A stretch of 64,000 nucleotides of DNA from Siphonodentalium dalli (taxonomy: Eukaryota > Mollusca > Scaphopoda > Gadilida > Siphonodentaliidae). The position numbers and the translations under genes were made by a program. Under the pieces are notes generated by a model that saw only the letters and a program-made list of their open reading frames with translations, made no database searches and had not been told where the DNA came from. Each line of letters starts with the position of its first letter. Positions within the stretch are counted from its first letter, which is position 1. Of the stretch, positions 56,801 to 64,000 are shown piece after piece. Location: contig CP136065.1 in the NCBI GenBank assembly GCA_032622095.1, positions 96,167,343-96,231,342 on the forward strand, written 5' to 3'.

Positions 56801-59745
56801 CAAAATTATTAACAGATCTCTATGAAACCCATAATCCGTTATCAGGTAAATCAACAGTTTCTCGCCAATGTATGAATAAGAATTTATCTAAAGTCACGCA
56901 TTCATATTTATCAAAACAACGATGATTAAAGGGATGGGCAGCCTTCGTTGTAGGTTATAATTTAGAAACAATTTATCAAATTATGATAATTTCCTCAAGA
57001 ATATACTAATAGTACAGCATAATGATGATATGGATGCGATATTATTCACAAAAAATGCTTTGTGTCAGAGAAAATGCAGGACGAGTATTTAGTTTCTCCC
57101 AAAAAGCATGGTGAATTGTTTATAAGCAGTCACGATATTCCATCATTCCCTTATTTAGATTTGCGCGCATTATACGTCGGTTGTAAAACCCCTAATATGG
57201 CGGGTCTACAACTTACAACTCACAATAATATCATAGTAACTTCCTTATTTGGGATGTATTATCATATAAAGGTTAGGAGAAAATATATGACATAATTACC
57301 ATAGGTTAGGAGAAAATACTAATTGGATTGATAAATATTCACCTCTTTGCGAGAACAATAATATTATGTACACGTTTTTCTCTCTGATCATTTCCCAATC
57401 ATGAATTAATGTGGATTAGCTGGATTTTGAACTGACCGCGGGTAGAATGGGTTGATTAAAATAAAATTTAGTGTGATTTGAATGCGATTGTTGATGCAAA
57501 TAATTTGATATTCGCGTAACAGAACATTTTCATTGGACAATCTCGTAGTTCCGAGTATTTGTCTATAAACAAATGATTCTGTAACATTTTTGATGTTTGT
57601 CTACATAACAAAGCATACAAATGTGACAATAACATGCAATGTACGCGATATTTATGATTGGTATAAGAAAAAAATTTGTCTATTATATAATATTCTTTCT
57701 GTTTATGGCAGTTTTAGCAGATGTGACTATTTTAACAGCAATAGACACCACAAAGGTCGCCCTTATCTTTAATTGTTAGAACGCTGTATTAGACCTATTT
57801 CAGTTTTTGTTGTGAGAAATTTGACATCTATATTATCAAACAAATTCTGTAGGGCTGACCACATAATCTAATTTGATCTGTGTTTTATTGTGATTAAACA
57901 ACATACATATACCAAGATTTGAGTTGATCGAAAACATACACTCAAGTTATCATCTGGAAACTAAACATGTTGATGGACTGATTACATAATATGACAGTTA
58001 TTCAACTGGCATACAAAAACTCCATATACCGGTAAGCAAATTCTATACCTTTGATATATGTAAACATAACAGAAGTATTCCAAGCAGGATTAGTCCAGTG
58101 CATTTATGGTTATACCAGGAACTAATTGCAACAGATTTTTTCTTTGCATGAATAAATAAATTTTTTGTTGAATCATCAATTTATGGATTTTTAGGGATGT
58201 ACCAGCATATAAAAAATACAATTTACAAGTTAGTCCTTCCAACTTCATGTCCATTTTATAAATCTTATGTTCCAGATTACAGAGCAGAAGTCCTTTTTCA
58301 GATTTATTAAGTATTTTTCGAGTTATATGCCTTTAAAAACAAGAGTTTATCTGATTTTGGAGCCTAAATTTCTCAGAATGAGCCAAATTCCATATTTCTT
58401 ATGGTCAAGTGTTTTAAAAACTAGAGAAAAAAGAAGGGCTTTATCACTGTTTTATTAATTTTCTCACCTTTGCTAGTTTTTCGCCATCTTCCCTCCGAAT
58501 AACTCGCTCTGCGGCCATATCACATTTATTTCCCAGCAGCATTATAACCACGTCATCCTGGGCATATTCATTAATTTCACCGAGCCATGCCTACGAAGAA
58601 AGATCAATATAGTCAGTGGCAGCTAACCCCTCACTACTTAATGGACAAACCACCATTCAAAGTCAATTTGTATTTTGAACCAAATCAGTCACAAAAACCA
58701 AGTTGGCTGTGAACAAGCAACTTAAGTTAATATCACTCGAAAACCAAGCAAATACAAACTTTGAGGTCAAAATTGGTAAACAACTCTTGTTAAAATGGAC
58801 AGCCACAAAACCCTGTCAAATTTAGAGCTCCTAAATTACTATTTCTTTGGCTTCCAGGTTGAAAAATATTTTAATTGAGTGGAGGAACTCACCCTTCAAA
58901 GCTCAGAACTTTAAATTTACATTGTTTAAATCTATTTATTTTCAACACCTCGAATTCCATATATGGTGATGCGCGCGCCTGGTTGGAATCCCCCAGCACG
59001 TGTCATCGCAAATGTAAACAAACATCATATTTGACGAGTGATCCATATGGTATTATAACTTGTCTATTTTCATGCATAAAACTTTATTACTGCATCGGCA
59101 ATAATTATATCTACATGTATGTACATGTATCCGTATGCCAATTATCACAAAATATTGTCAAGTTTGTTTCTGGTTATAATTTTCATCATCTTTTATTCCG
59201 AGAATCATTTCCAATCGCAAGCCACCACTAAACGTGATCCTCCATAAGCTCCCAAACTCTCATTATCCATCCGTGCATGACAGTATATAAATTGTATTTC
59301 CAGTGGAATGTATGCTCGGCTGACAATTCGAGGTATAGAAAATAATAAGAAAATCTAATAGCACCGAGCTTTGGAAGTTTAGAGGGCAAGTTCCTTCACT
59401 CATATAAAATATCTTTCACACAACCCTCCCCAATACTGAAGAAATAGTAATTTCCAACAAAGGGATGTAACTTTGGTAAACCAGAGCCATAACCTGAAAT
59501 CAAACTTGACTGTCTTTTGTGGTAGTGAACCTTTTCATCAAGCTCAATTTCAGCAAAATTAAAGTTATAACCTGGAAAATTATTATTTTATACCCCCAAT
59601 TCTATACAGAAATTTAGGGAAGAGATACACAATTTACTTTATTTTATTTCTGCAGTTTTCCGTCAGTCATAACAACTATGACTTGAACTCACCCTGGTAT
59701 TATCATAGCTTGCCTTATTGCACACATCATATAGTAACAGCAGCG
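47718..59745 (-). CDS. RAB26: Rab26/Rab37-like small GTPase, 3' half (4 exons)
   Basis: Rab GTPases switch between GDP and GTP states and steer vesicle traffic; Rab26 and Rab37 act on secretory granules and synaptic vesicles. The exons 59693-59745, 58468-58590, 53473-53549 and 47718-47817 join in frame (introns of phase 0, 0 and 2) to give 116 residues. Visible are the LLLLYDV strand, AWLGEINEYAQ helix, the G4 guanine-binding motif GNKCD, G5 motif ETSAK, a hypervariable tail and a C-terminal Cys-Cys-Arg for double geranylgeranylation. AWL-EI-EYAQ, REDGEKLAK and ETSAKTGLNVDLAF are hallmarks of the Rab26/37 branch. The CCR end favours Rab26. The P-loop and switch regions (G1-G3) are absent: the first exon seen starts in codon phase 1, so at least one more exon lies upstream, not found below base 64000. 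No stop or frameshift interrupts the part seen, so the gene looks functional. Confidence 0.93.
47830..49240. other. Rab intron 3, proximal part
   Basis: Largely unique intron sequence. GCCAAATG/TTTGCCA-type short repeats occur at 48100-48140 and 48660-48730. Repeat V (CTTCTCCCTA...GGGGAGAAGTGACTTCT) is at 48943-49045. No second gene is supported. Confidence 0.5.
49250..49450. repeat. Repeat T, copy 1
   Basis: About 200 bases aligned with 57560-57775: TTCTGTAACRTTTTT, TTTRTYTACATAACAAAG, GATTGGTATAAGAA, TTTCTGTTTATGGC and TTTTAACAGCA. Estimated identity is about three quarters, by eye. Both copies lie in Rab introns. Confidence 0.6.
49455..49666. mobile_element. Family I MITE, right end in two copies
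   Basis: Right-hand ends (AACTACTCAYCAATGAGTAT, then TAGAAAGGGTTAA) occur at 49540-49584 and 49625-49666; left end missing. Confidence 0.7.
49824..50720 (-). mobile_element. Family A MITE interrupted by Helitron B4
   Basis: The left part (49824-49988) starts TTAACCCATCCATGACTG and the right part (50596-50720) ends CATGAATGGGTTAA. Joining the parts across the Helitron restores the GCATTMTCTTATATATGCGAG sequence of other A copies. Confidence 0.8.
49989..50595 (+). mobile_element. Helitron-like element B4 with exact ends
   Basis: Begins TCTCATATATATTTTGAAG after A and ends with hairpin GCCCGGACAATGTCGGGC, TCATCGG and CTAG before T. Other family A copies serve as the empty site and show insertion between A and T without target duplication, the Helitron hallmark. 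The 607-base body has a (TCTG)n stretch, then three 122-bp tandem units (period from GGATACGAATTTTATCGGG at 50229, 50351 and 50473) and a duplicated 3' hairpin. No Rep/helicase coding; ORFs here are repeat shadows. Confidence 0.88.
50725..51685. other. Rab intron 3, unique part
   Basis: Contains one Harbinger-like left end (TAAGGCCAAAAAAAAA, 50774-50790) without a right partner, and a short GAGGGCTATAGCCCTC palindrome at 51117. The 107-codon frame at 50736 has no recognised domain. Confidence 0.45.
51690..53263. repeat. Satellite G: ten units of about 160 bp in dimers
   Basis: CCAAGATGG recurs near 51700, 51868, 52020, 52183, 52340, 52503, 52652, 52817, 52984 and 53142. Units alternate between a lead of GTCATGCAAAGAGTAAAA and a lead of GGATTGAATTTTGAA, so the higher-order unit is about 320 bp. 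Each unit has CATGTTTTTT(T/G)GCCGAATGA, a CCATCTACATGTCAAT block, and ACCTGTAG. Lies in Rab intron 3. Confidence 0.9.
53473..53549 (-). CDS. RAB26: Rab26-like exon with G5 motif
   Basis: Acceptor TGTTTCAG before 53549, donor CG|GTAAGT after 53473. Encodes EYSVAFMETSAKTGLNVDLA and FMAVA plus two bases of Arg. ETSAK contacts the guanine base (G5). 77 bases, phase 0 in and phase 2 out. Confidence 0.95.
53676..53965. mobile_element. Family P MITE with internal duplication
   Basis: TATAGTAATGCTCTAAATAA to TTATTTAGGGTATTACTATA; the segment with GGATTTAGT(C/T)GGAAATATGG is present twice in the left arm. Confidence 0.75.
54157..55990 (+). mobile_element. Family A MITE interrupted by the C repeat block
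   Basis: The left portion (TTAACCCTTTCAGGACAGGA, 54157 to about 54335) and right portion (about 55915 to GTCATGGAAGGGTTAA at 55990) rejoin within GAGACT(C/T)G...ATATAAGAGAATG of the family A consensus. Confidence 0.75.
54335..55915. repeat. Repeat block C inserted in a family A element
   Basis: Five or six units carry GGGGCATAACTC, GGCGGACGGAACYCAAATTC, GAACTTGACCTGTGTTTTGG and AAAGTTATCATCCGGACAAC. It ends with GGGTGGTGTATAA. A GGACGGACAGACC run and a GGCCTTTTTT...AAAAGGGCGTATAA hairpin lie at 55440-55508. TGTAT flanks both sides as a possible short duplication. Confidence 0.65.
56013..56394. mobile_element. Harbinger-like MITE
   Basis: GACCAAAAAAAA at the left and TTTTTTTGGCC at the right, flanked by TTA (56010-56012 and 56395-56397). 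GGTAGGTAGG stretches lie near both ends. Confidence 0.65.
56400..57555. other. Rab intron 2, unique part
   Basis: A 26-base direct duplication (TAGAATAGAATGTTAACAAT...) at 56523-56574 and an AATGGCCAA-type repeat at 56700-56780. The 77-codon frame at 57062 has no ATG at its start and no recognised domain. Confidence 0.45.
57560..57775. repeat. Repeat T, copy 2
   Basis: Partner of 49250-49450, in the same orientation. Confidence 0.6.
57780..58460. other. Rab intron 2, no further feature
   Basis: Unique sequence up to the donor of the next exon. Confidence 0.4.
58468..58590 (-). CDS. RAB26: Rab26-like exon with G4 motif
   Basis: Acceptor TTCTTCGTAG before 58590, donor AAG|GTGAGA after 58468. 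The 41 codons begin AWLGEINEYAQDDVVIMLLG, continue NKCDMAAERVIRREDGEKLA and end K. NKCD reads guanine specificity (NKxD). Phase 0 at both ends. Confidence 0.96.
58595..59690. other. Rab intron 1 of those seen
   Basis: 1.1 kb intron with no repeats identified. The 118-codon plus-strand frame at 58875-59231 is antisense to the gene and unrecognised. Confidence 0.5.
59693..59745 (-). CDS. RAB26: Rab26-like exon, LLLLYD segment
   Basis: Acceptor CTATTTCAG before 59745, donor AGG|GTGAGT after 59693. Two bases (CG) finish a split codon, probably Ala, then LLLLYDVCNKASYDNTR. Human and fly Rab26 have ALLLLYDVTNK here. Starts in phase 1, so an upstream exon must exist. Confidence 0.93.
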
Positions 59746-59798
59746 CTGAAATAGTGGAAAAAAGTTAAGTTAATCACTATAACTATATCCATCTCCAT

Positions 59799-60065
59799 TT
59801 AACCCTTCCATGACAGGAGCTGTGCTGGTGCAGCATTAAAAACCCTGTGCCTGTGCATTCTCTATTATATGCAAGTATTCCATAAAGGAGCCTCGCATAT
59901 ACAAGAGAATACACTGGCTTACAATGTCAATGTAAATATTGTTAGGCCAATGTATTCTTACCAGTATATATGTGAGGCTCCCTATGGGAGACTTATATAT
60001 ATAAGAGAATGCATTGGCACTGGGTTTTCGCAATCTTTCAGGAAGCTCCAGTCATGGAAGGGTTT
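59799..60065 (+). mobile_element. Family A MITE
   Basis: TTAACCCTTCCATGACAGGA at 59799 and GTCATGGAAGGGTTTA at the right. Full-length copy just upstream of the first visible Rab exon. Confidence 0.8.
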
Positions 60066-60069
60066 ATAA

Positions 60070-60470
60070 CAACATTACTACCAGAATTGGCTATCTCCAT
60101 CTTATTAGAAAACACATCAAAAAGGTAAGTTTCCCCCCCAATTCATTAGCCCATATCTCTCCAGATATGTATCTGATTGCCCTGATATTTTGCATACTGT
60201 ATACAACCTTTATTATCAGTCCAATTAACTCTGTTAACACTGAACAATTTATTGGAGTTATGCTTGAGTGATCACAATTTTTTTACTTCCAACTCCAGTC
60301 AGATTTTCAACAGTGGAATGTTATACACACTTATCATATATATATATTTTATTTGAATAAATGTATATGGGTAGGCATCAGTAGGATAAGTATGAATGTG
60401 CTCACCAGGAGTCGCTTATTATCACTGTTGTCAAATAGCATGCGTGGTAAGTTTGGTAAGGTTCCCACAT
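60070..60470. other. No gene seen
   Basis: A minus-strand stretch ending CTCCTG|GTGAGC at 60411 looks donor-like but does not encode the Rab segment expected there. (TA)n at 60337-60347. Confidence 0.4.
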
Positions 60471-60474
60471 ACTC

Positions 60475-60835
60475 AAGCCTGGATTTATTGTGTCTGGCAT
60501 TTGCAGAATGAGGTCCCCAGAGGGTGAATGGCATGCTAGCATCACTAAATTCACCCTCTGGGGACCTCATTCTGCATAGGACTCATTTTCTGGGAAGTAT
60601 CTATAGTCTCAAATTAGTAACTTTTTCCCTTCTGTTCAGTTTCTATATTCCCTAATTTGCAGAAGATAAAATGCATAATTGAGGTGACTGATGGGTGAAC
60701 ATCACCAACTTCAACTGGGGAACATCAATCTTATCCTCGGTCTCCCATAGCAGTTGAGGCCTGGCAGGATAGCATCACTAAATTCACCCTCTGGGCACCT
60801 TATTCTGCAAATATAATACAGACTAAATCCAGGCT
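60475..60835. mobile_element. Family H MITE, expanded copy
   Basis: AGCCTGGATTTATTGTGTCT and its complement at the right, with the same TTTCTGGGAAGTATCTATAG insert as 39652-40016. Confidence 0.75.
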
Positions 60836-61039
60836 AGTGTGAACTTAACTATTATTGGTTTGCGGTTAACCCATGTATGTTATGTGCTATTGTGCCTCTA
60901 GTTGTCTTACTGTGATTTTTGAGAAGTTCCACTGGTCCCTTTAATACCCACTGTTTCAAGCACAACACAACCTGTATGGCCATCATTTACAGGATGGATT
61001 AGATTTCAAATTCAGATAGAGAATACCTGTGCCAAATTT

Positions 61040-61370
61040 CATAATAATGAAACATATATATTTGGAGACAAGAGCAGCCAGGGTGGGAAATATATGCCCA
61101 TGGTAATTCCAACAAAGGGCCATAACTCTAGTGACAATTGGCGGGCAGAGTCCAAATTTGAACTTGAGCTGTATTTTGGGCTAGTAAAATGACATACCAC
61201 ATTTCATTCCATTCAGTTCAGACTTACTAAAGTTATCATCCGGAAAAGAAAATTGAGTGCAAATTCCAACAAATAGAGCCATATTACTCTGGTGAAAATT
61301 GGCACCAATGGAGTCAGACCATTGCAATAACATAATATTAAGTTTTTTTTTAAACGGGCGTATAAAAACC
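61040..61370. repeat. C/M-type repeat, two units
   Basis: GGGCCATAACTCTAGTGACA, TTTGAACTTGAGCTGTATTT, AAAGTTATCATCCGGAAA and a terminal AACGGGCGTATAA. Confidence 0.65.
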
Positions 61371-61374
61371 CCCA

Positions 61375-61630
61375 AAATATGAGGGGAAACTTACTTTTTG
61401 AAGTGTTTATATACATGTGTATTATAAGGATATAATGAATATTAGCTAAAGGAACTGGTAAAGCAAACATGTTCAACAAGTTCATTCCAATTGGAACCAA
61501 GTGACATCCGTCATACATTGATTGAGTATGTGTACATGAACATTGTTTTGGACCTCTTGGTCACCTGGCCTTTATAAATAAGGTGGAGAGTTATAAAGAA
61601 AGTTACATTTACTCATGACATTATTATAGA
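61375..61630. other. No recognised feature
   Basis: Unique DNA. Confidence 0.3.
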
Positions 61631-61631
61631 T

Positions 61632-62178
61632 AAGGACCCGGTAGATCATGCCATGAATCTATACTCTGGCTAACGCCTGTAGAGATCATATTCCACCAGT
61701 ACAAAACCTTAGAACTTTTTGAAGTTTTGACAGGGAACATTATAAAGTCGAAAAAATAACGCGGGGAATATATTTCTTAGTTATTATGTATTCCTTAATA
61801 ATGTCCTTCACTGTATGTGAAGGTCCCAACTTGAAATTTCACGATTTAAATGAACTTGTGAGTTTTGCGTTGTGTCGCTTACAATTATGGAATTTCTCCT
61901 GGGTAATTATTTCAATCTTTATTGTGATATCAGCTCACAAATATCACAGAAAAGCATGCAATTTTGAGTTGGGACATTCATCTACAGTGAAGTACATTAT
62001 TAAGGAACAGATAATAACAAACAAATATATACTGCGCGTTATTTTCTTTTACTTTTAATAATATATGGTTCCCTGTCAAAATTTCAAAAAGTTCCAAGTG
62101 TTGTACCAGTGGAATATGATCTCTACGGGCGTTAGCCAGAGTAGAGATTCATGGCATGATCCAAGGACAAGGTAGATC
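61632..62178. mobile_element. Element N with ~100-bp inverted ends
   Basis: Left end 61646-61745 and right end 62065-62163 are inverted copies (GATCATGCCATGAATCT, CTGGCTAACGCC, GAACTTTTTGAA) with few differences. Outside them AAGGACCCGGTAGATC and AAGGACAAGGTAGATC may be a long target duplication or ancestral flank. The 90-codon interior frame (61786-62058) is hydrophobic at its ends and unrecognised. Confidence 0.6.
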
Positions 62179-62179
62179 T

Positions 62180-62755
62180 TTTTTTTGGACATTTCAAATT
62201 CTCTGTATTTTGTTTTATTTCACAAAATTCGCACAAATAAATTACAAGCTATGGCTGTGCATTAAATGGTAAAACCATGTGCAGTTGCAATCTCGATTTA
62301 TAAGGAGGAAATACATTCTCAATGGCAATAAAAATAGCTAAAATAATCTTTGAACTGATATAAAATAAAATAAAATAAAATCATGTATTGGATAAATGCA
62401 CACAACATCATCTGATAAATGAAACAATAAAGATAATGTAACAATAACCAAACAATGAACAATATGCAAATAGATAAATTATTTTTTCAGTGTCAACAAA
62501 TTCCAGCATTTTGTGTATTGTTATTTAGTTTTTCTTTTCATTCAGGATCTCAAATATAAATTTTCCTGTTTGCCTTGACACATTTAATGATATGGGATTG
62601 AGAAGGGAATAAATATTTTTCTTCAATTTTGCTTGAGAAAATTCTTAATATTTTTTTCTTAAATTTTGATATAGGATATAGAAATATATGTGAAATTAAG
62701 AACAGAAAGAAAGAGCACACAGTAAATTGTTCTAATAAAGATGCACACAAATTTT
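62180..62755. other. No recognised feature
   Basis: AT-rich unique DNA; (TAAAA)n-like run at 62362-62380. Confidence 0.35.
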
Positions 62756-62760
62756 AATAA

Positions 62761-63118
62761 GGCCAATGAAAATTAAAGGTATGGTTGGGGTGCAAGTCAG
62801 ATATAAATTAGGGCCAATATGTAGGCTTAAATTTTTGTTTTCAATCTATTTCTTTTTTTATTGTGGCATAACCTTATGGCTTTTCATATTTCATTGTACA
62901 AACTGTAATAAACACAATGCAATAAGAAATCTATCAGCCCATTCTAAGAGACACAGTAAAGTGTTTTTTCTATTCATGAAAACTTTTATCAACAATTTTC
63001 AAATATATTTTATTGAAAACCCTGGAAAACCATGAACATAAATTTTATGGTGGGAGGGGGGGTGTTTAAAATATGGTCTGCAGGGAAACCCCAACCATAA
63101 ATATTGTTTTCTTTAGCC
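62761..63118. mobile_element. Harbinger-like MITE
   Basis: Imperfect TIRs GGCCAATGAAAATTAAAGGT and, inverted, GGCTAAAGAAAACAATATTT both run into ATGGTTGGGGT. Flanked by TAA (62758-62760 and 63119-63121). Confidence 0.6.
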
Positions 63119-63189
63119 TAAAGTTTCATCTAAATATGATGGTATATGCAAAATGAAATGAAGCTCATAATGAGATGAACAAGCCAAAA

Positions 63190-63443
63190 TAGTGTGTCTG
63201 TCATTTGCAGAATGAATTCCACAGAGGGTGAATTTAGTGACGTTATCAGGCATCACCAAATACACCCTCCGGGAACCTCATTCTGCTGAGGCTTCAACTG
63301 CTATGGGGAACTAGGATCAGAATGAGGTCCCCAGAGGGTGAATTTAGTGATGCATGCTAACCTGCTGTACTGTATGGTGTAGCATCACTAAATTCGCCCA
63401 ATGGGGACCTCATTCTGGAAATGACATACGCACTATTACAAGG
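63190..63443. mobile_element. Family H MITE, double hairpin
   Basis: AAAATAGTGTGTCTGTCATT to AATGACATACGCACTATTAC with two CAGAATGA...CATTCTG hairpins inside. Confidence 0.75.
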
Positions 63444-63444
63444 C

Positions 63445-64000
63445 TTGGAGATGAAGGTTGTACCACTGTTGCTGAATTGCATGGTCAATATTGTTTGCAT
63501 GTTACCGAGTTTCCTTCGATGTAAAACAGCTAGTGAAATGGTGAGGGATAAAACTTGTTTACATCAAAATGTACAACGAAACAGGTTACGTTTATCTCCA
63601 TTGTAATTCAAACTAGCAAAGAATTTGGAAAAAAAACTGTATATCATTTAGTGATTTTCATGACACGAATCGAGACTTTCATTTTGCCGTTGTCACCGTG
63701 TACAAATCGTTGGGTTTGTTCATTGTGTTACTCTGCTCCGTAAAAATTTCCTGTGGAGCGGGTTGGCTCGTTTCGCTACTGCGCCAATGAAATTTTACTG
63801 TGCTACATTCAGATTTGATGCATGCTGAAGCGGCCGATGAACGGTATCTATAGACAACAACGCGGGGGTGTGTTCGTTTCGCTACTCCGTTCTGCACTGA
63901 TGAAAATTTACCGTGCTACATTCAGATTTGATGCACGCTGAAGTGGCCGATGTCGGTGAATCGAAAACTAAAGTTATCCGCTCTCGGCCATTCAGAATGC
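63445..64000. repeat. Local ~100-bp duplication; upstream Rab exons not seen
   Basis: 63768-63842 and 63870-63955 share TCGTTTCGCTACT, GCTACATTCAGATTTGATGC and GCTGAAG(C/T)GGCCGATG. A CAGCTAGTGAAATGG block at 63526 resembles 42660. No coding sequence is supported up to the window edge. Confidence 0.55.

Noticed and set aside
58875-59231. 118-codon plus-strand frame inside a Rab intron
   Set aside because: It has no recognisable domain and lies antisense within an intron; no splice or promoter support.
60411-60480. Minus-strand exon-like stretch ending CTCCTG|GTGAGC upstream of the Rab exons
   Set aside because: The encoded residues do not match the Rab segment expected before LLLLYD (WDTAGQERF...YYRDAH), the phase does not fit, and the frame runs into a family H element.
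59746-64000. Searched for the upstream Rab exon encoding WDTAGQE and the P-loop
   Set aside because: No minus-strand sequence with these motifs and a phase-1 donor was found; the missing exons are probably beyond the window.

Overview
The window reads as nuclear DNA of a marine invertebrate, most likely a mollusc or another lophotrochozoan. It is AT-rich and intron-bearing, and it is dominated by short non-autonomous transposons, long inverted repeats and simple tandem arrays. Several repeat types (the GGGGCATAACTC... and GGCCATAACTC... families with GGACGG tails, and the CCAAGATGGC arrays) are ones I associate with mollusc genomes; that assignment is inference. Nearly all long open frames are chance frames in repeats. 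There is no operon structure, no CRISPR array, and no rRNA or tRNA gene that I can support.

The one gene I can identify firmly is the 3' half of a Rab small GTPase, closest to Rab26/Rab37, on the minus strand from 59745 down to 47718. Four exons (59693-59745, 58468-58590, 53473-53549, 47718-47817) join in frame with GT/AG borders. They encode the LLLLYD strand, the G4 motif GNKCD, the G5 motif ETSAK and a prenylation tail ending Gly-Cys-Cys-Arg. The 5' exons with G1-G3 were not found and presumably lie beyond base 64000. Introns of about 1.1, 4.9 and 5.7 kb hold many mobile elements.

Layout. 1-12 kb: mostly single-copy DNA with long foldbacks, Helitron-like ends (1984, 7786-8312, 9895-10571) and a few short unrecognised ORFs (6555-6803, 11101-11295). 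12-17 kb: two opposed hAT-like elements, then a duplicated locus with a 76-80 bp satellite that seems to derive from degenerate coding-like sequence. 17-27 kb: a TTCGG-rich TIR element, tandem arrays and a possible LINE tail. 30.3-33.5 kb: a cluster of Helitron-like elements, some joined with no intervening base. 33.8-47 kb: G38 homopolymer, local duplications, and many MITEs (piggyBac-, Tc1/mariner-, Harbinger- and Mutator-like). 47-64 kb: the Rab gene, its introns and upstream DNA, with nested insertions and a CCAAGATGGC satellite.

No transposase, Rep-helicase or intact reverse transcriptase was seen, so all of the elements must have been moved by proteins encoded elsewhere. Nested insertions give a relative chronology: piggyBac-like family A is older than Helitron B and the C repeat, and mariner-like family P is older than the hAT-like family F. 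Repeat boundaries are exact only where target-site duplications or empty-site comparisons are cited; other boundaries are approximate, read by eye.
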